From a bacterium (GTDB lineage Bacteria; Planctomycetota; Planctomycetia; Pirellulales; Pirellulaceae): a stretch of 64,000 bases of DNA. The position numbers and the translations under genes are program-made. The stretch lies in assembly GCA_030430075.1 (NCBI GenBank), contig JAUIGN010000005.1, positions 186,001-250,000 on the forward strand, in the 5' to 3' direction. The first letter of the stretch is position 1. Every line of letters starts with the position of its first letter. Shown here piece by piece: positions 28,060-35,875 of this stretch. A model generated the notes under the pieces. The model saw only the letters and a list, made by a program, of their open reading frames with translations. It was not told the DNA's origin and made no database searches.

Positions 28060-28446
28060 CTAGTATTGAATGACGCTGAAAACGTTTTCCTGCTCGACCG
28101 CCGTTCCGCTTAACAGTTCGCTGATCAGTAAGCTGCGGAGGTCGGAATCGGTGACGGTCATCATGTTGTCCGCCGCAGTCGCCTGGGCGGCCGTGGGGGC
28201 CGGCCACGGCGGCGGGGAGTCCGACGGTCGACGCGTGTTCTGGTCGATGAATTCAAGCAGCCCGGTGTTGGCGTCGTGGGTTGGCCGTGCCGCGTCCGTG
28301 GTGGGAGCAGCAAACATGGCCCGTTCGGCTTCCAGCCACCGCTGATCGCTTTCGTCGAGCGGCGCCAGCGCCAGCAAGAGGGCGCTCGGTGAGGCCTTGG
28401 TCTCCAGCAATTCGAAGGCGAGTCGACGTTTGCGGTTGGTTGTCAT
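28060..28446 (-). CDS. Small protein with a degenerate planctomycete leader-like motif
   Basis: 128 residues from the ATG at 28446; a GTG six codons earlier is possible. It begins MTTNRKRRLAFELLETKASPSALLLAL, where RRLAFELLETKASPS resembles the LE-x-LE-x-R-x-LL leader of the large secreted proteins but lacks the second Arg. The rest is Ala/Pro/Asp-rich with no domain, and the C-terminal half has a helical LRSLLISELLSGTAVEQE stretch. Unknown function. Coding status is supported by the paired hairpins at its end and the leader-like start, and weakened by its size. Confidence 0.55.
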   Translation of the reverse strand: MTTNRKRRLAFELLETKASPSALLLALAPLDESDQRWLEAERAMFAAPTTDAARPTHDANTGLLEFIDQNTRRPSDSPPPWPAPTAAQATAADNMMTVTDSDLRSLLISELLSGTAVEQENVFSVIQY

Positions 28447-28695
28447 GAGCTGGCTCGTCGTCACGGACCGGGCTGGCAGCGGGCGACCGCCGTTCCGGCT
28501 CCGGCAGCGACGCCCTCTGTTGATCTTAGTTGGAATCGGGAATTCGTCGAGCGGTTCGCGCGTCCAAAGAACGTCGCTCGGCCAGTCCCGCTTCCCCCCT
28601 TCCAGTCCCGCTTCACCCTTTCAGGCGACACGATGTGGAGGCGGAGAAAACGGGAATCGAGCCCCGGGGGGTTGGAAAAAAGACCCCCGAGTTGC

Positions 28696-28753
28696 TTGAC
28701 ACTTGCTATGGTTATACATAAAGTATGAGCTAATGGTTATACCTAAAGTATGA
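28696..28753 (+). promoter_or_regulatory. Promoter-like site overlapped by 21-base direct repeats, upstream of the GAF-HlyD operon
   Basis: TTGACA (28696-28701), 17 bases, then TAAAGT (28719-28724). Two copies of ATGGTTATACxTAAAGTATGA start at 28708 and 28733 (25-base period, one mismatch). Each contains the half-sites ATAC and GTAT in inverted order. The layout suggests cooperative binding of a dimeric regulator. The gene start is about 250 bases downstream. The rest of the 540-base gap shows nothing else recognisable. Confidence 0.5.
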
Positions 28754-28986
28754 ACCTTGTCGCGGTCGCGTGCGGTGGGAGTCGTTGTGGTGGCTTGGTC
28801 GTGCCAGGGACAACCGTCATAGGCGTCAGCTTCACGGAGGGTTCTCGTTTTTCGCGGCCAAGCGAAAGCACGGAAGGTTGTATTGGCGGTCGACACAGAT
28901 AGGGTGGAATCCAAGTCGTTTTTGGCGATCGCAGGGGCGGTGGCCGGTCGAGCAAATCGGGTTGATCTCAAGGGATCCCAAGCATC

Positions 28987-31041
28987 ATGTCCTCAGAGCA
29001 ATCATCAGTCAATTCGGAGACCGTCGAGCAGACCAAGCAGCAGATCCGCAGCCTGGTTGGCGAGATTTCTGCGCTATCCAAGAGCGAGTTGACGGCGGAA
29101 GAGTATTATGCCGAGTTTCTGCAGCGGGTGGTGCAGGCGTTGGCGGCCGTCGGTGGGGCGATCTGGACGGTCGGGAAGGACCGGCACCTGGATCTGGCCT
29201 ACCAGATCAATCTCAGCGACACCCTCCTGGATGCCTCGTCGGACGAGGCGGGCCGGCATTCGCGGCTGCTTGAATACGTCGCCCAGTCGGACGAAGGGCG
29301 GATCGTCCCGCCCTTGTCGGGTGCGACCGACGAGCGGGCCGGCGGGAACCCGACCCATTTCCTCCTGGTGCTTTCGCCCCTTCGTGCCGACGGGAAGGTT
29401 GAGGGGCTGGTCGAAATTTTCCAGCGACCGGATTCGCCGCCGGCGACTCAGCGGGGGTACCTGCGCTTCGTCGAGCAGATGTGCGAGCTGGCCGGTGAGT
29501 GGCTGAAGACGCAGCAACTACGGCAGTTCACCGACCGCCATTCGCTCTGGGCTCAAGCCGACCAGTTTTCTCGGCAGGTGCACGAAAGCCTCGATCTGCG
29601 TGAAACGGCCTATGCGGTGGCCAATGAAGGGCGGCGGCTGATCGGCTGCGACCGGGTCAGCGTCGGCATCATGCGTGGCCGAAAGTGCGTTGTGGACGCC
29701 GTGAGCGGGCAGGACGCCGTGGAGGATCGGTCCAATATCGTGCATCTCCTGGGCCAGGTTGCCACGCGTGTCGTCGCCACCGGTGAACCGCTCTGGTACG
29801 AGGGCGCCACCGACGACCTGCCGCCGCAGATCGAGAAGGCCGTCGATGCCTATGTCGACGAATCGTATTCGAAGACGATTGCCGTCCTGCCGTTGCGGCG
29901 TCCGAAGAGTGCCGACCAGGCCGCCCGCGACGCCTCGGAAGGGGCCGTCGAACGGGACAACCATCACACGGGCGAAGTGATTGGTGCCCTGATTGTCGAG
30001 CAGATTGAAAGCAAGCTGCCGCAGTCGGTGATGATGCCGCGCGTCGACCTGGTTTACGAACACAGTTCGCGGGCCATTGCCAATTCGATGGAACACACCA
30101 GCCTGTTTCTGATGCCGCTCTGGCGGACCTTGGGACGGTTGAGCTGGGTGGTCCGGGCCCGCACGCTCCCCAAGACGCTGGCGGTGACCGGCTTGATCCT
30201 GGTAATTCTGGGCATCCTCACTTTCGGCAAGCGGGATTTCTATCTTAAGGCCAAGGGTTCGCTGCAGCCCGTCGATGTGGCCGACGTGTTCGTCGCGCAG
30301 AGCGGTACGGTTGTCGAGTCGCTGGTTGAAGACCAGCAGATGGTGAACGAGGGAGACGTCCTGGTGCGGTTGAGGAACACGGACCTCGACGTGCAGTTGG
30401 AAGACGTGTTGGGGCAACTCCAGTCGACCCAGCAGCAACTGATCTCTGCGCGTGAGACGCGGGTCATCCAGGGCAAACTGCTCTCCGAGGAAGAAGCGAT
30501 ACGGCTCGATGGCCAAATCGCCGAGATGCAGGTTCGCGAGCGGAGTCTGACGCGGCAGCACGAGCTGCTGCAGGAGAAGAGCCGGCAGTTGGAAATTCGT
30601 GCGCCCATGTCGGGCAAGGTGATGCTGGCCTGGGACGTCGAAAAATCGCTCAAGAACCGCACGGTCGACGTCGGTCAGGTGTTGATGTCGATCGCCGACA
30701 TGAGCGGAGATTGGGAGGTCGAGCTGTTCATGCCGGAACGCCGGATGGGCCACATCGACACGGCCCGCAAGAACGGTCAGGGATCCGAGGTCAAATACAT
30801 CCTGGCGACCGAACCGAAGACCGAACGGACGGGCGAAGTCAAGCACTTGCAGAAGATCACGGAGATGCATGACGAGGAAGGTCACAGCGTGCAGATTCGT
30901 GTCGCCATCGACCGCTCGAAGATCAGTGATCCGCGGCCCGGGACAACGGTCACGGGCAAGGTTCTCTGTGGCCGGCGGGCCATCGGTTACACCTGGTTCC
31001 ATGAAGCCATCGAATGGATCCAGGCCAATATCCTGTTTTAG
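28987..31041 (+). CDS. Membrane protein with two GAF-like domains fused to a HlyD-type adaptor
   Basis: 684 residues; AGGGA lies 11 bases before the ATG. The N-terminal half is cytoplasmic: GAF-like domain 1 at about 25-175 (related to the protein at 26940-27863) and GAF-like domain 2 at about 200-375 (LIGCDRVSVGIMRGRKCVVDAVSG). One transmembrane helix at about 399-417 (LAVTGLILVILGILTFG). The C-terminal half is a HlyD/membrane-fusion adaptor: biotinyl-lipoyl half-motif VVESLVEDQQMVNEGDVLVRL, a coiled coil at about 470-545, the second half-motif IRAPMSGKV and a beta-barrel part. It heads a same-strand set with the adaptor at 31145 and the M50 fusion at 32247. Coupling cytoplasmic ligand sensing to a periplasmic adaptor in one chain is unusual. 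Probable role: sensor-controlled assembly of an envelope complex (inference). Confidence 0.9.
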   Translation: MSSEQSSVNSETVEQTKQQIRSLVGEISALSKSELTAEEYYAEFLQRVVQALAAVGGAIWTVGKDRHLDLAYQINLSDTLLDASSDEAGRHSRLLEYVAQSDEGRIVPPLSGATDERAGGNPTHFLLVLSPLRADGKVEGLVEIFQRPDSPPATQRGYLRFVEQMCELAGEWLKTQQLRQFTDRHSLWAQADQFSRQVHESLDLRETAYAVANEGRRLIGCDRVSVGIMRGRKCVVDAVSGQDAVEDRSNIVHLLGQVATRVVATGEPLWYEGATDDLPPQIEKAVDAYVDESYSKTIAVLPLRRPKSADQAARDASEGAVERDNHHTGEVIGALIVEQIESKLPQSVMMPRVDLVYEHSSRAIANSMEHTSLFLMPLWRTLGRLSWVVRARTLPKTLAVTGLILVILGILTFGKRDFYLKAKGSLQPVDVADVFVAQSGTVVESLVEDQQMVNEGDVLVRLRNTDLDVQLEDVLGQLQSTQQQLISARETRVIQGKLLSEEEAIRLDGQIAEMQVRERSLTRQHELLQEKSRQLEIRAPMSGKVMLAWDVEKSLKNRTVDVGQVLMSIADMSGDWEVELFMPERRMGHIDTARKNGQGSEVKYILATEPKTERTGEVKHLQKITEMHDEEGHSVQIRVAIDRSKISDPRPGTTVTGKVLCGRRAIGYTWFHEAIEWIQANILF

Positions 31042-31144
31042 GCCGGGTGCCCGCGGCCGCCCCACGGTCGCCGTCTGCCCCGTGATCGTCGCATCCACCA
31101 ACATTGTCACGAACATTTCCTGGTCAGTAAGAGGAAGCACCGTC

Positions 31145-32122
31145 ATGTCGTATCGAACGATTGCCTTCGCCTCGGTCGTTGTTGCCTGTGCCCAGTTGGC
31201 GGCCCTGTCGAGCGGACCGTTGTCGGCGCAGGAGTTCAAGAGCGATTCGGCGCAGAGCGGCGAGTTCGCTCGGATTCGCCACGCCGTCGTCTCCTTGAAG
31301 GACTTTGTCCAGGTGCCCGCCATGCAGGCCGGGGTGCTCCGCAAACTGGAACTGGCGGACGGGACGACGGTCAAAGAAGGCGTGCTGGTCTCTGCCGACG
31401 ACCAGCTTGGCAAACTGGACGATCGCGACGCGGCCGCCCGCCAACGGGCCGCTCAGCTCGATTACGAAGTGGCCAAAGGAGAGAGCGAGAAAGCGGTTCT
31501 GGCCATCGCGGCCGCCGACAAGACGGTGGAAGTTGCCGAGCAGGAAGTGTTGGAGACGCGGAACATCAATCGGGCCGCACCGGGAGCGATTCCCAAGACC
31601 CAGGAACGCCGCCAGGAACTGACCAAGGAACGCTCGGCCATCGAAGCGGACGTTGCACGGCACGACAAGCTGGGTGCTGAGAAGACCGCCGAGCTGCGTC
31701 AGGCCCAGGTCGATGTCGCTTCGCTGAATCTAGACCATCACCAGATCCGCTCGCCCATCGACGGCGAAGTGGTCCAGGTCTATCGCAAGATTGGCGAATG
31801 GGTCAGCCCGGGCGATCCCCTCGTCCGAATCATCGACCTCAAGACATTGCGGGTCGAAGGTTTCCTCAAGATCGATGATTACCTTCGCCAGGATGTTCTC
31901 GACCAGCCGGTGATCGTGGAAATCAAGTTGCCGCGGGGGCGAACCGAGTCGTTTGAGAGCACGATCACCTACGTCAGCCCGCTGGTGCAGGCGAGCGGTG
32001 ATTTTCGCGTGGTGTGTGAAGTCGCCAACAAGCAAGCGAACGGGTACTGGGTAATGCTGCCCGGGATGGACGCGGAGATGACGATTCGCGTCAAGCAGAG
32101 CCAGTTCGCCGGAGCCCCGTAA
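31145..32122 (+). CDS. Periplasmic HlyD/membrane-fusion adaptor with signal peptide
   Basis: 325 residues from ATG 31145, with AGAGGAAG eight bases upstream. Signal peptide MSYRTIAFASVVVACAQLAALSSGPLSA, cleavage before QEF. A lipoyl half-motif (GVLRKLELADGTTVKEGVLV), a long alpha-helical hairpin at about 95-195, the second half-motif (HHQIRSPIDGEVVQVYRKIGEWVSPGDPLV) and a beta-barrel end follow. The family bridges inner-membrane pumps to outer-membrane channels, but no pump or channel gene is adjacent. It sits 103 bases after the GAF-HlyD gene and 124 bases before the M50 fusion, so the three adaptor-bearing proteins probably form one complex. Confidence 0.9.
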   Translation: MSYRTIAFASVVVACAQLAALSSGPLSAQEFKSDSAQSGEFARIRHAVVSLKDFVQVPAMQAGVLRKLELADGTTVKEGVLVSADDQLGKLDDRDAAARQRAAQLDYEVAKGESEKAVLAIAAADKTVEVAEQEVLETRNINRAAPGAIPKTQERRQELTKERSAIEADVARHDKLGAEKTAELRQAQVDVASLNLDHHQIRSPIDGEVVQVYRKIGEWVSPGDPLVRIIDLKTLRVEGFLKIDDYLRQDVLDQPVIVEIKLPRGRTESFESTITYVSPLVQASGDFRVVCEVANKQANGYWVMLPGMDAEMTIRVKQSQFAGAP

Positions 32123-32246
32123 CGTCCCTTTTTACCTGGGGGCCGAACAGGGCCGCCAATCTCGGTGACCAGGGCCCCGCTGGGATTTTCCGGCGGGATG
32201 ACCTCCGGTCGATCATCGTTCGTGTTCCACGCGGAAACATAGGTTC

Positions 32247-34508
32247 ATGGCAACGCTTGCGGACAGCCTGGTTAGCAGTTCATCGCGACGACTGACGCTC
32301 CGCATGCGAGCCGATCTGTCGGCTCGCAAACAGCGGTACCATGGCAGTGCATTCTGGGTCGTCAAGGAGCCGGTGGGATTGAACTACTACCGGTTCCATG
32401 AAGAGGAATATGCGATCCTCTGCATGTTGGACGGCAATTCCAGCCTGGAACAGATCAAGGAGCAGTTCGAGGAAGAGTTTACGCCCCAGAAGATCACCTT
32501 CGGCGATCTCCAGCAGTTCATCGGGATGCTGCATCGCAGCGGTCTGGTGGTCTCCGAAGCGGCCGGCCAGGGTCGGCAGTTGAAGCGCCGCCGGGACGAG
32601 AAAAAACGCAAAGAGTTGATGGGGAAGTTCACCAACATCTTTGCGATCCGCTTTCGGGGCATTGATCCCGAGCGGATTCTGAACTGGCTGCATCCCATCT
32701 TCGGTTGGATGTTCAGTCCCCTGGCGATCATGTTCTTTTCCCTGCTGGGGTTGAGCGCCCTCTCCCTGCTGCTGGTGCAATTCGATGTGTTTCGCAATCG
32801 GTTACCGACGTTTCACGAGTTCTTCGGGCCGCACAACTGGATCTACCTGGGCGTGACGATGGCCGTGGTGAAGGTCCTGCACGAGTTCGGGCATGGGCTG
32901 TCGTGCAAATACTACGGCGGGGAGTGCCACGAGATCGGCATCATGCTCCTCGTGTTCACGCCCTGCCTGTACTGTAATGTGTCGGACTCCTGGATGTTGC
33001 CGAGCAAGTGGAAGCGGGCCTTCATCGGCGCTGCCGGTATGTACGTCGAGTTGATCCTGGCGACGTTCGCTACCTTTATCTGGTGGTTCAGCGAACCCGG
33101 TCTGTTGAACCATCTGGCCCTCAGCATGATGTTCATCTGTTCGGTCAGCACGGTGATGTTCAACGCCAACCCCCTGCTCCGTTTTGACGGCTACTACATC
33201 GTGATGGACCTCGCGGAGATTCCCAATCTGCGGCAGAAGTCGACCGAGGTGCTGAAGCGGTTCATGGTCAAGACGTGCCTGGGGATCGAGCAGCCGCCGA
33301 GCCCGTTTTTGCCGCAGCGGCGGCAGGTCTTCTTTGCCCTGTTCACGGTCGCTTCGGTGATGTACCGCTGGGTCGTCGTGTTTTCGATCATGTATTTTCT
33401 CACCAAGGTGCTCGAGCCGTACGGGTTGAGGATCGTTGGGGAATTGGTCGCCGTCGCCGGTTTGTTCGGACTGGTCGTGCAACCAATGATTCAATTGGCG
33501 AAGTTCTTTTATCTGCCGGGGAGGATGCACAAAGTGAAACGGCATCGTGTGGCTGCCACCGCAGCCGTCGTCGTGGCGTTCGTGGCGGGAGTGCTGTTGA
33601 TTCCCTTGCCCTTTCATGTCGCTTGTACCTTCGAGGTTCTGCCGCGTGACGCCGAGCAAGTCTATCCGGGCGTCAAGGGACGGTTTTATGGTGCGCTGGT
33701 GGAGCCCGGTGATACGGTGGTCAAGGACGAAACGGTCCTCGCCCGGCTGGAGAATGTGGACCTCCTGTTGGCGGTCGAGCAGCTCCGGGGGGAAAAGGAA
33801 CGCCTGGAGGTGCAGTTGGAGAACGTGACCCGGCAGTCGTTTCTGAGTCCGGCGGTTTCCAGCCAGATCGAGACGCTCGAAGAGATGCTCGATACGGTCA
33901 CCCGGCAGCTGAACGAAAAGGAGGCCGAGGCGAGTCGTCTGGAGATCGTCGCCCCCGCGTCCGGAGTCGTCTTCCCACCGCCCGTCCGCCCGTTCCGCGA
34001 TTCGGGTGATGGCCGCCTCCCCACCTGGTCCGGCTCGCTGTTTGACGGCCGCAACCAGGGTGCCTCGCTGCAGGAGCGGGATCAAATCTGCCAGATCGGC
34101 GACGCCACGGCGTTTGAAGCCGTCCTGGTTGTCGACCAGGCGGACATCGACCTGCTGTCGGCCTATCACTTCAACCATGACGGCCAGTGGCCTGAGGTGG
34201 AGATGAAGCTGGATGCGTATCGGTGGGAGAACTTTTCGGGGGTCATCGACAAGGTCGCCCTGGCGCCGATGGAGCATACTTCGGCGAGCCTCGCCAGCCA
34301 GGGGGGCGGAGAGCTGGACGCGAAGACAGAAGAGAACGGCATGCTGGCTCCGATCAGCACGTCGTATCAGGCCCGCGTCCGCTTCGATGACAACGATGAA
34401 CAACTACGGGTCGGATTGACCGGCCAGGCCAAGATTTACACGGGATGGCAGCCGCTCGGCCGCCGCATCGCTCGCTACCTGTACCGGACGTTCCGGTTTA
34501 ACTGGTGA
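32247..34508 (+). CDS. PqqD-like / M50 site-2 metalloprotease / HlyD fusion protein
   Basis: 753 residues. Residues about 20-105 look like a PqqD-type peptide-recognition fold (PVGLNYYRFHEEEYAILCML, then DLQQFIGMLHRSGLVV). A multi-pass M50 membrane protease part follows, with the zinc site HEFGH at 212-216 and the second metal-site motif NANPLLRFDGYY (306-317, Asp314), both intact. From about 450 on it is a HlyD-type adaptor: basic loop, transmembrane helix (TAAVVVAFVAGVLLIPL), lipoyl half-motif ALVEPGDTVVKDETVLARL, coiled coil, second half-motif IVAPASGVV. Architecture matches the YydH-like 'peptide zinc metalloprotease' group. Likely role: recognising and processing or exporting a peptide or protein across the inner membrane with the two adaptors upstream. 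The substrate is not identifiable here; the large secreted proteins next door are candidates (inference). Confidence 0.9.
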   Translation: MATLADSLVSSSSRRLTLRMRADLSARKQRYHGSAFWVVKEPVGLNYYRFHEEEYAILCMLDGNSSLEQIKEQFEEEFTPQKITFGDLQQFIGMLHRSGLVVSEAAGQGRQLKRRRDEKKRKELMGKFTNIFAIRFRGIDPERILNWLHPIFGWMFSPLAIMFFSLLGLSALSLLLVQFDVFRNRLPTFHEFFGPHNWIYLGVTMAVVKVLHEFGHGLSCKYYGGECHEIGIMLLVFTPCLYCNVSDSWMLPSKWKRAFIGAAGMYVELILATFATFIWWFSEPGLLNHLALSMMFICSVSTVMFNANPLLRFDGYYIVMDLAEIPNLRQKSTEVLKRFMVKTCLGIEQPPSPFLPQRRQVFFALFTVASVMYRWVVVFSIMYFLTKVLEPYGLRIVGELVAVAGLFGLVVQPMIQLAKFFYLPGRMHKVKRHRVAATAAVVVAFVAGVLLIPLPFHVACTFEVLPRDAEQVYPGVKGRFYGALVEPGDTVVKDETVLARLENVDLLLAVEQLRGEKERLEVQLENVTRQSFLSPAVSSQIETLEEMLDTVTRQLNEKEAEASRLEIVAPASGVVFPPPVRPFRDSGDGRLPTWSGSLFDGRNQGASLQERDQICQIGDATAFEAVLVVDQADIDLLSAYHFNHDGQWPEVEMKLDAYRWENFSGVIDKVALAPMEHTSASLASQGGGELDAKTEENGMLAPISTSYQARVRFDDNDEQLRVGLTGQAKIYTGWQPLGRRIARYLYRTFRFNW

Positions 34509-34653
34509 CCCTCGCAGGTCGCCTGGCGGCAAAGGGGAGGATGGTTCGTCAGCCGCGCGTTGGCGATTGAGAACCGAAGGACCCTTCATGATGACACGGC
34601 CAAGGTTTCCTGGCAGGTGTCAAAACCACGTTTCTAGCATGGGAGTTTGAGAA

Positions 34654-35040
34654 ATGGCGAAAGCAGCAGAGAAGACCGAAGAGAAGCCGGAAGCACCCGA
34701 GCAGCCGCAGGCGGAGGCGCCGGCGGCCGAGGCACCCGCGGAGGCCGCTGAGCCCCAGCAGATGGTGCAGGTGCAAGTCAATGACAGCGGAGCGATGGCT
34801 CTGTATGCCAACTTCTGCCGTGTCACCGGTTCGCCCGAAGAGCTGATCATCGATTTCGGTCTCAACCCGCAACCGGTCGGTGTTCCGAAGGATCCCATCG
34901 ACGTCAAGCAGCGGATCATCGTTAACTACTACACCGCCAAGCGGTTGCTGGCCGCGCTCAACATGTCGGTCCAGCGTCACGAGGCTGTCTTTGGCGTCCT
35001 GGAAACGGACATCCAGAAGCGGCTCAAGAAGCGGTCGTAA
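34654..35040 (+). CDS. DUF3467-family small protein
   Basis: 128 residues, with GGGAG eight bases upstream. A low-complexity Ala/Glu/Pro N-terminus of about 35 residues precedes the DUF3467 core (YANFCRVTGSPEELIIDFGLNP, later VKQRIIVNYYTAKRLLAALN). Function of the family is unknown; it is small, soluble and compact. It follows the M50 fusion by 145 bases on the same strand, so it may be an accessory of that complex or simply the end of the operon. Confidence 0.88.
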   Translation: MAKAAEKTEEKPEAPEQPQAEAPAAEAPAEAAEPQQMVQVQVNDSGAMALYANFCRVTGSPEELIIDFGLNPQPVGVPKDPIDVKQRIIVNYYTAKRLLAALNMSVQRHEAVFGVLETDIQKRLKKRS

Positions 35041-35332
35041 TCGCCGCTTAGATCAATGTGATGACGGCCAGGTGTCGTCGATATGATGATTGGCCGCGTG
35101 GGGAATCGCATTCGATTCGCCGCGCGGCCTTTTTTCGTCTGTGGGCGCCGGCGGATGGCATGGTGCGCCGTTGCAGCGGCCGGTCGGCGGGACCAGGCCT
35201 GCCGATGGACCCTCGCGATTCATGGCGAACCGTTGTTCCTGGTAAGTCGTTTCCTGGTAGCCGTTTGTGGTTGATTTTCCCGCACCCCGGTGCCGCTCGG
35301 CCGGAAGGTCGTCGCGTCCGGTTTGCCCTGCT

Positions 35333-35371
35333 TTCAGCGGAACCGTTCAGCGGAACCGTTCAGCGGAACCG
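35333..35371 (+). repeat. 13-base tandem repeat TTCAGCGGAACCG x3
   Basis: Three perfect units, the last merging into a family 2 repeat that begins GAACCGGGGCTAACG. Confidence 0.9.
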
Positions 35372-35394
35372 GGGCTAACGCCCAACGGCTGATG
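35366..35394 (+). repeat. Dispersed intergenic repeat, family 2, copy 2
   Basis: 28 of 29 positions equal the reverse complement of 21196-21224 (GGGGCTAACGCCC core, CGGCTGATG end). A decayed copy (GGGGCTGACGTCG) follows at about 35403. Confidence 0.85.
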
Positions 35395-35432
35395 GAGGAA
35401 CCGGGGCTGACGTCGGATGGCAGATCAGCCAG

Positions 35433-35460
35433 GGCCGGCGCTAACGCCCGGCGGCTGATG
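35433..35460 (+). repeat. Dispersed intergenic repeat, family 2, copy 3
   Basis: GGCCGGCGCTAACGCCC then GGCGGCTGATG; same core and end as copy 2 with a few changes. Confidence 0.75.
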
Positions 35461-35680
35461 AACGTCCCCGGTTAACGTCCGGAAACGGCCGTCGATCGTT
35501 GCCCGGGATCTCCCCTGGAGGGGTCGGTATTTGGGGCGTAAGGCGAAAAACTTTGCTGGACGACGACCAATTTAGGGGAACTAGTCGGTTTGTGAGGTCG
35601 TCCAACCTTCGCAGCCTTGCACCATCGGAACAGGTTGAAGTTTGGGGGGCGTGTTTATGCGCGGAGGGCATGCCAATTTG

Positions 35681-35708
35681 TTGCATTGGACTCCACCCCA
35701 ACTATAAT
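35681..35708 (+). promoter_or_regulatory. Candidate sigma70-like promoter of the giant gene
   Basis: TTGCAT (35681-35686), 16 bases, perfect TATAAT (35703-35708), in locally AT-rich DNA. Transcription would begin about 160 bases before the ATG at 35876, just ahead of a terminator-like hairpin. Confidence 0.5.
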
Positions 35709-35754
35709 CAGTGGAATCTACGGAAACTGTGTGCTACGACCGGATTTAGCGCAA

Positions 35755-35807
35755 TGAAGGGGCCGTTTGAGAACCCTCAAATGGCCGCGCGTGACCCCTT
35801 CATTTTT
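35755..35807 (+). terminator. Strong hairpin plus T5 in the leader of the giant gene (possible attenuator)
   Basis: Inner stem GGCCGTTTGAG/CTCAAATGGCC (35761-35771 and 35776-35786, one G-U pair) with an AACC loop; alternative outer stem TGAAGGGG/CCCCTTCA (35755-35762 and 35795-35802) followed by TTTTT (35803-35807). It sits between the candidate promoter and the start codon, and 715 bases after the nearest upstream gene, so an attenuator is more natural than a terminator for the upstream operon. Confidence 0.5.
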
Positions 35808-35875
35808 GTCTGTTTACTTGATTGAGCTATCCATCCGCGCTCGTGGAAATAGCCCCCTAGTCTGAGGGATGGTTG

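Larger units (their letters stand above)
35041..35875. other. Intergenic region upstream of the giant gene: repeats, promoter, attenuator-like hairpin
   Basis: No supported gene in 835 bases. The first half holds a 13-base tandem repeat and family 2 repeats (35333-35460). The second half is more AT-rich and holds the promoter-like boxes and the hairpin described separately. Confidence 0.65.

Noticed and set aside
35058..35825. Short open frames upstream of the giant gene
   Set aside because: They run across dispersed and tandem repeats and the leader hairpin, and their products are low-complexity.
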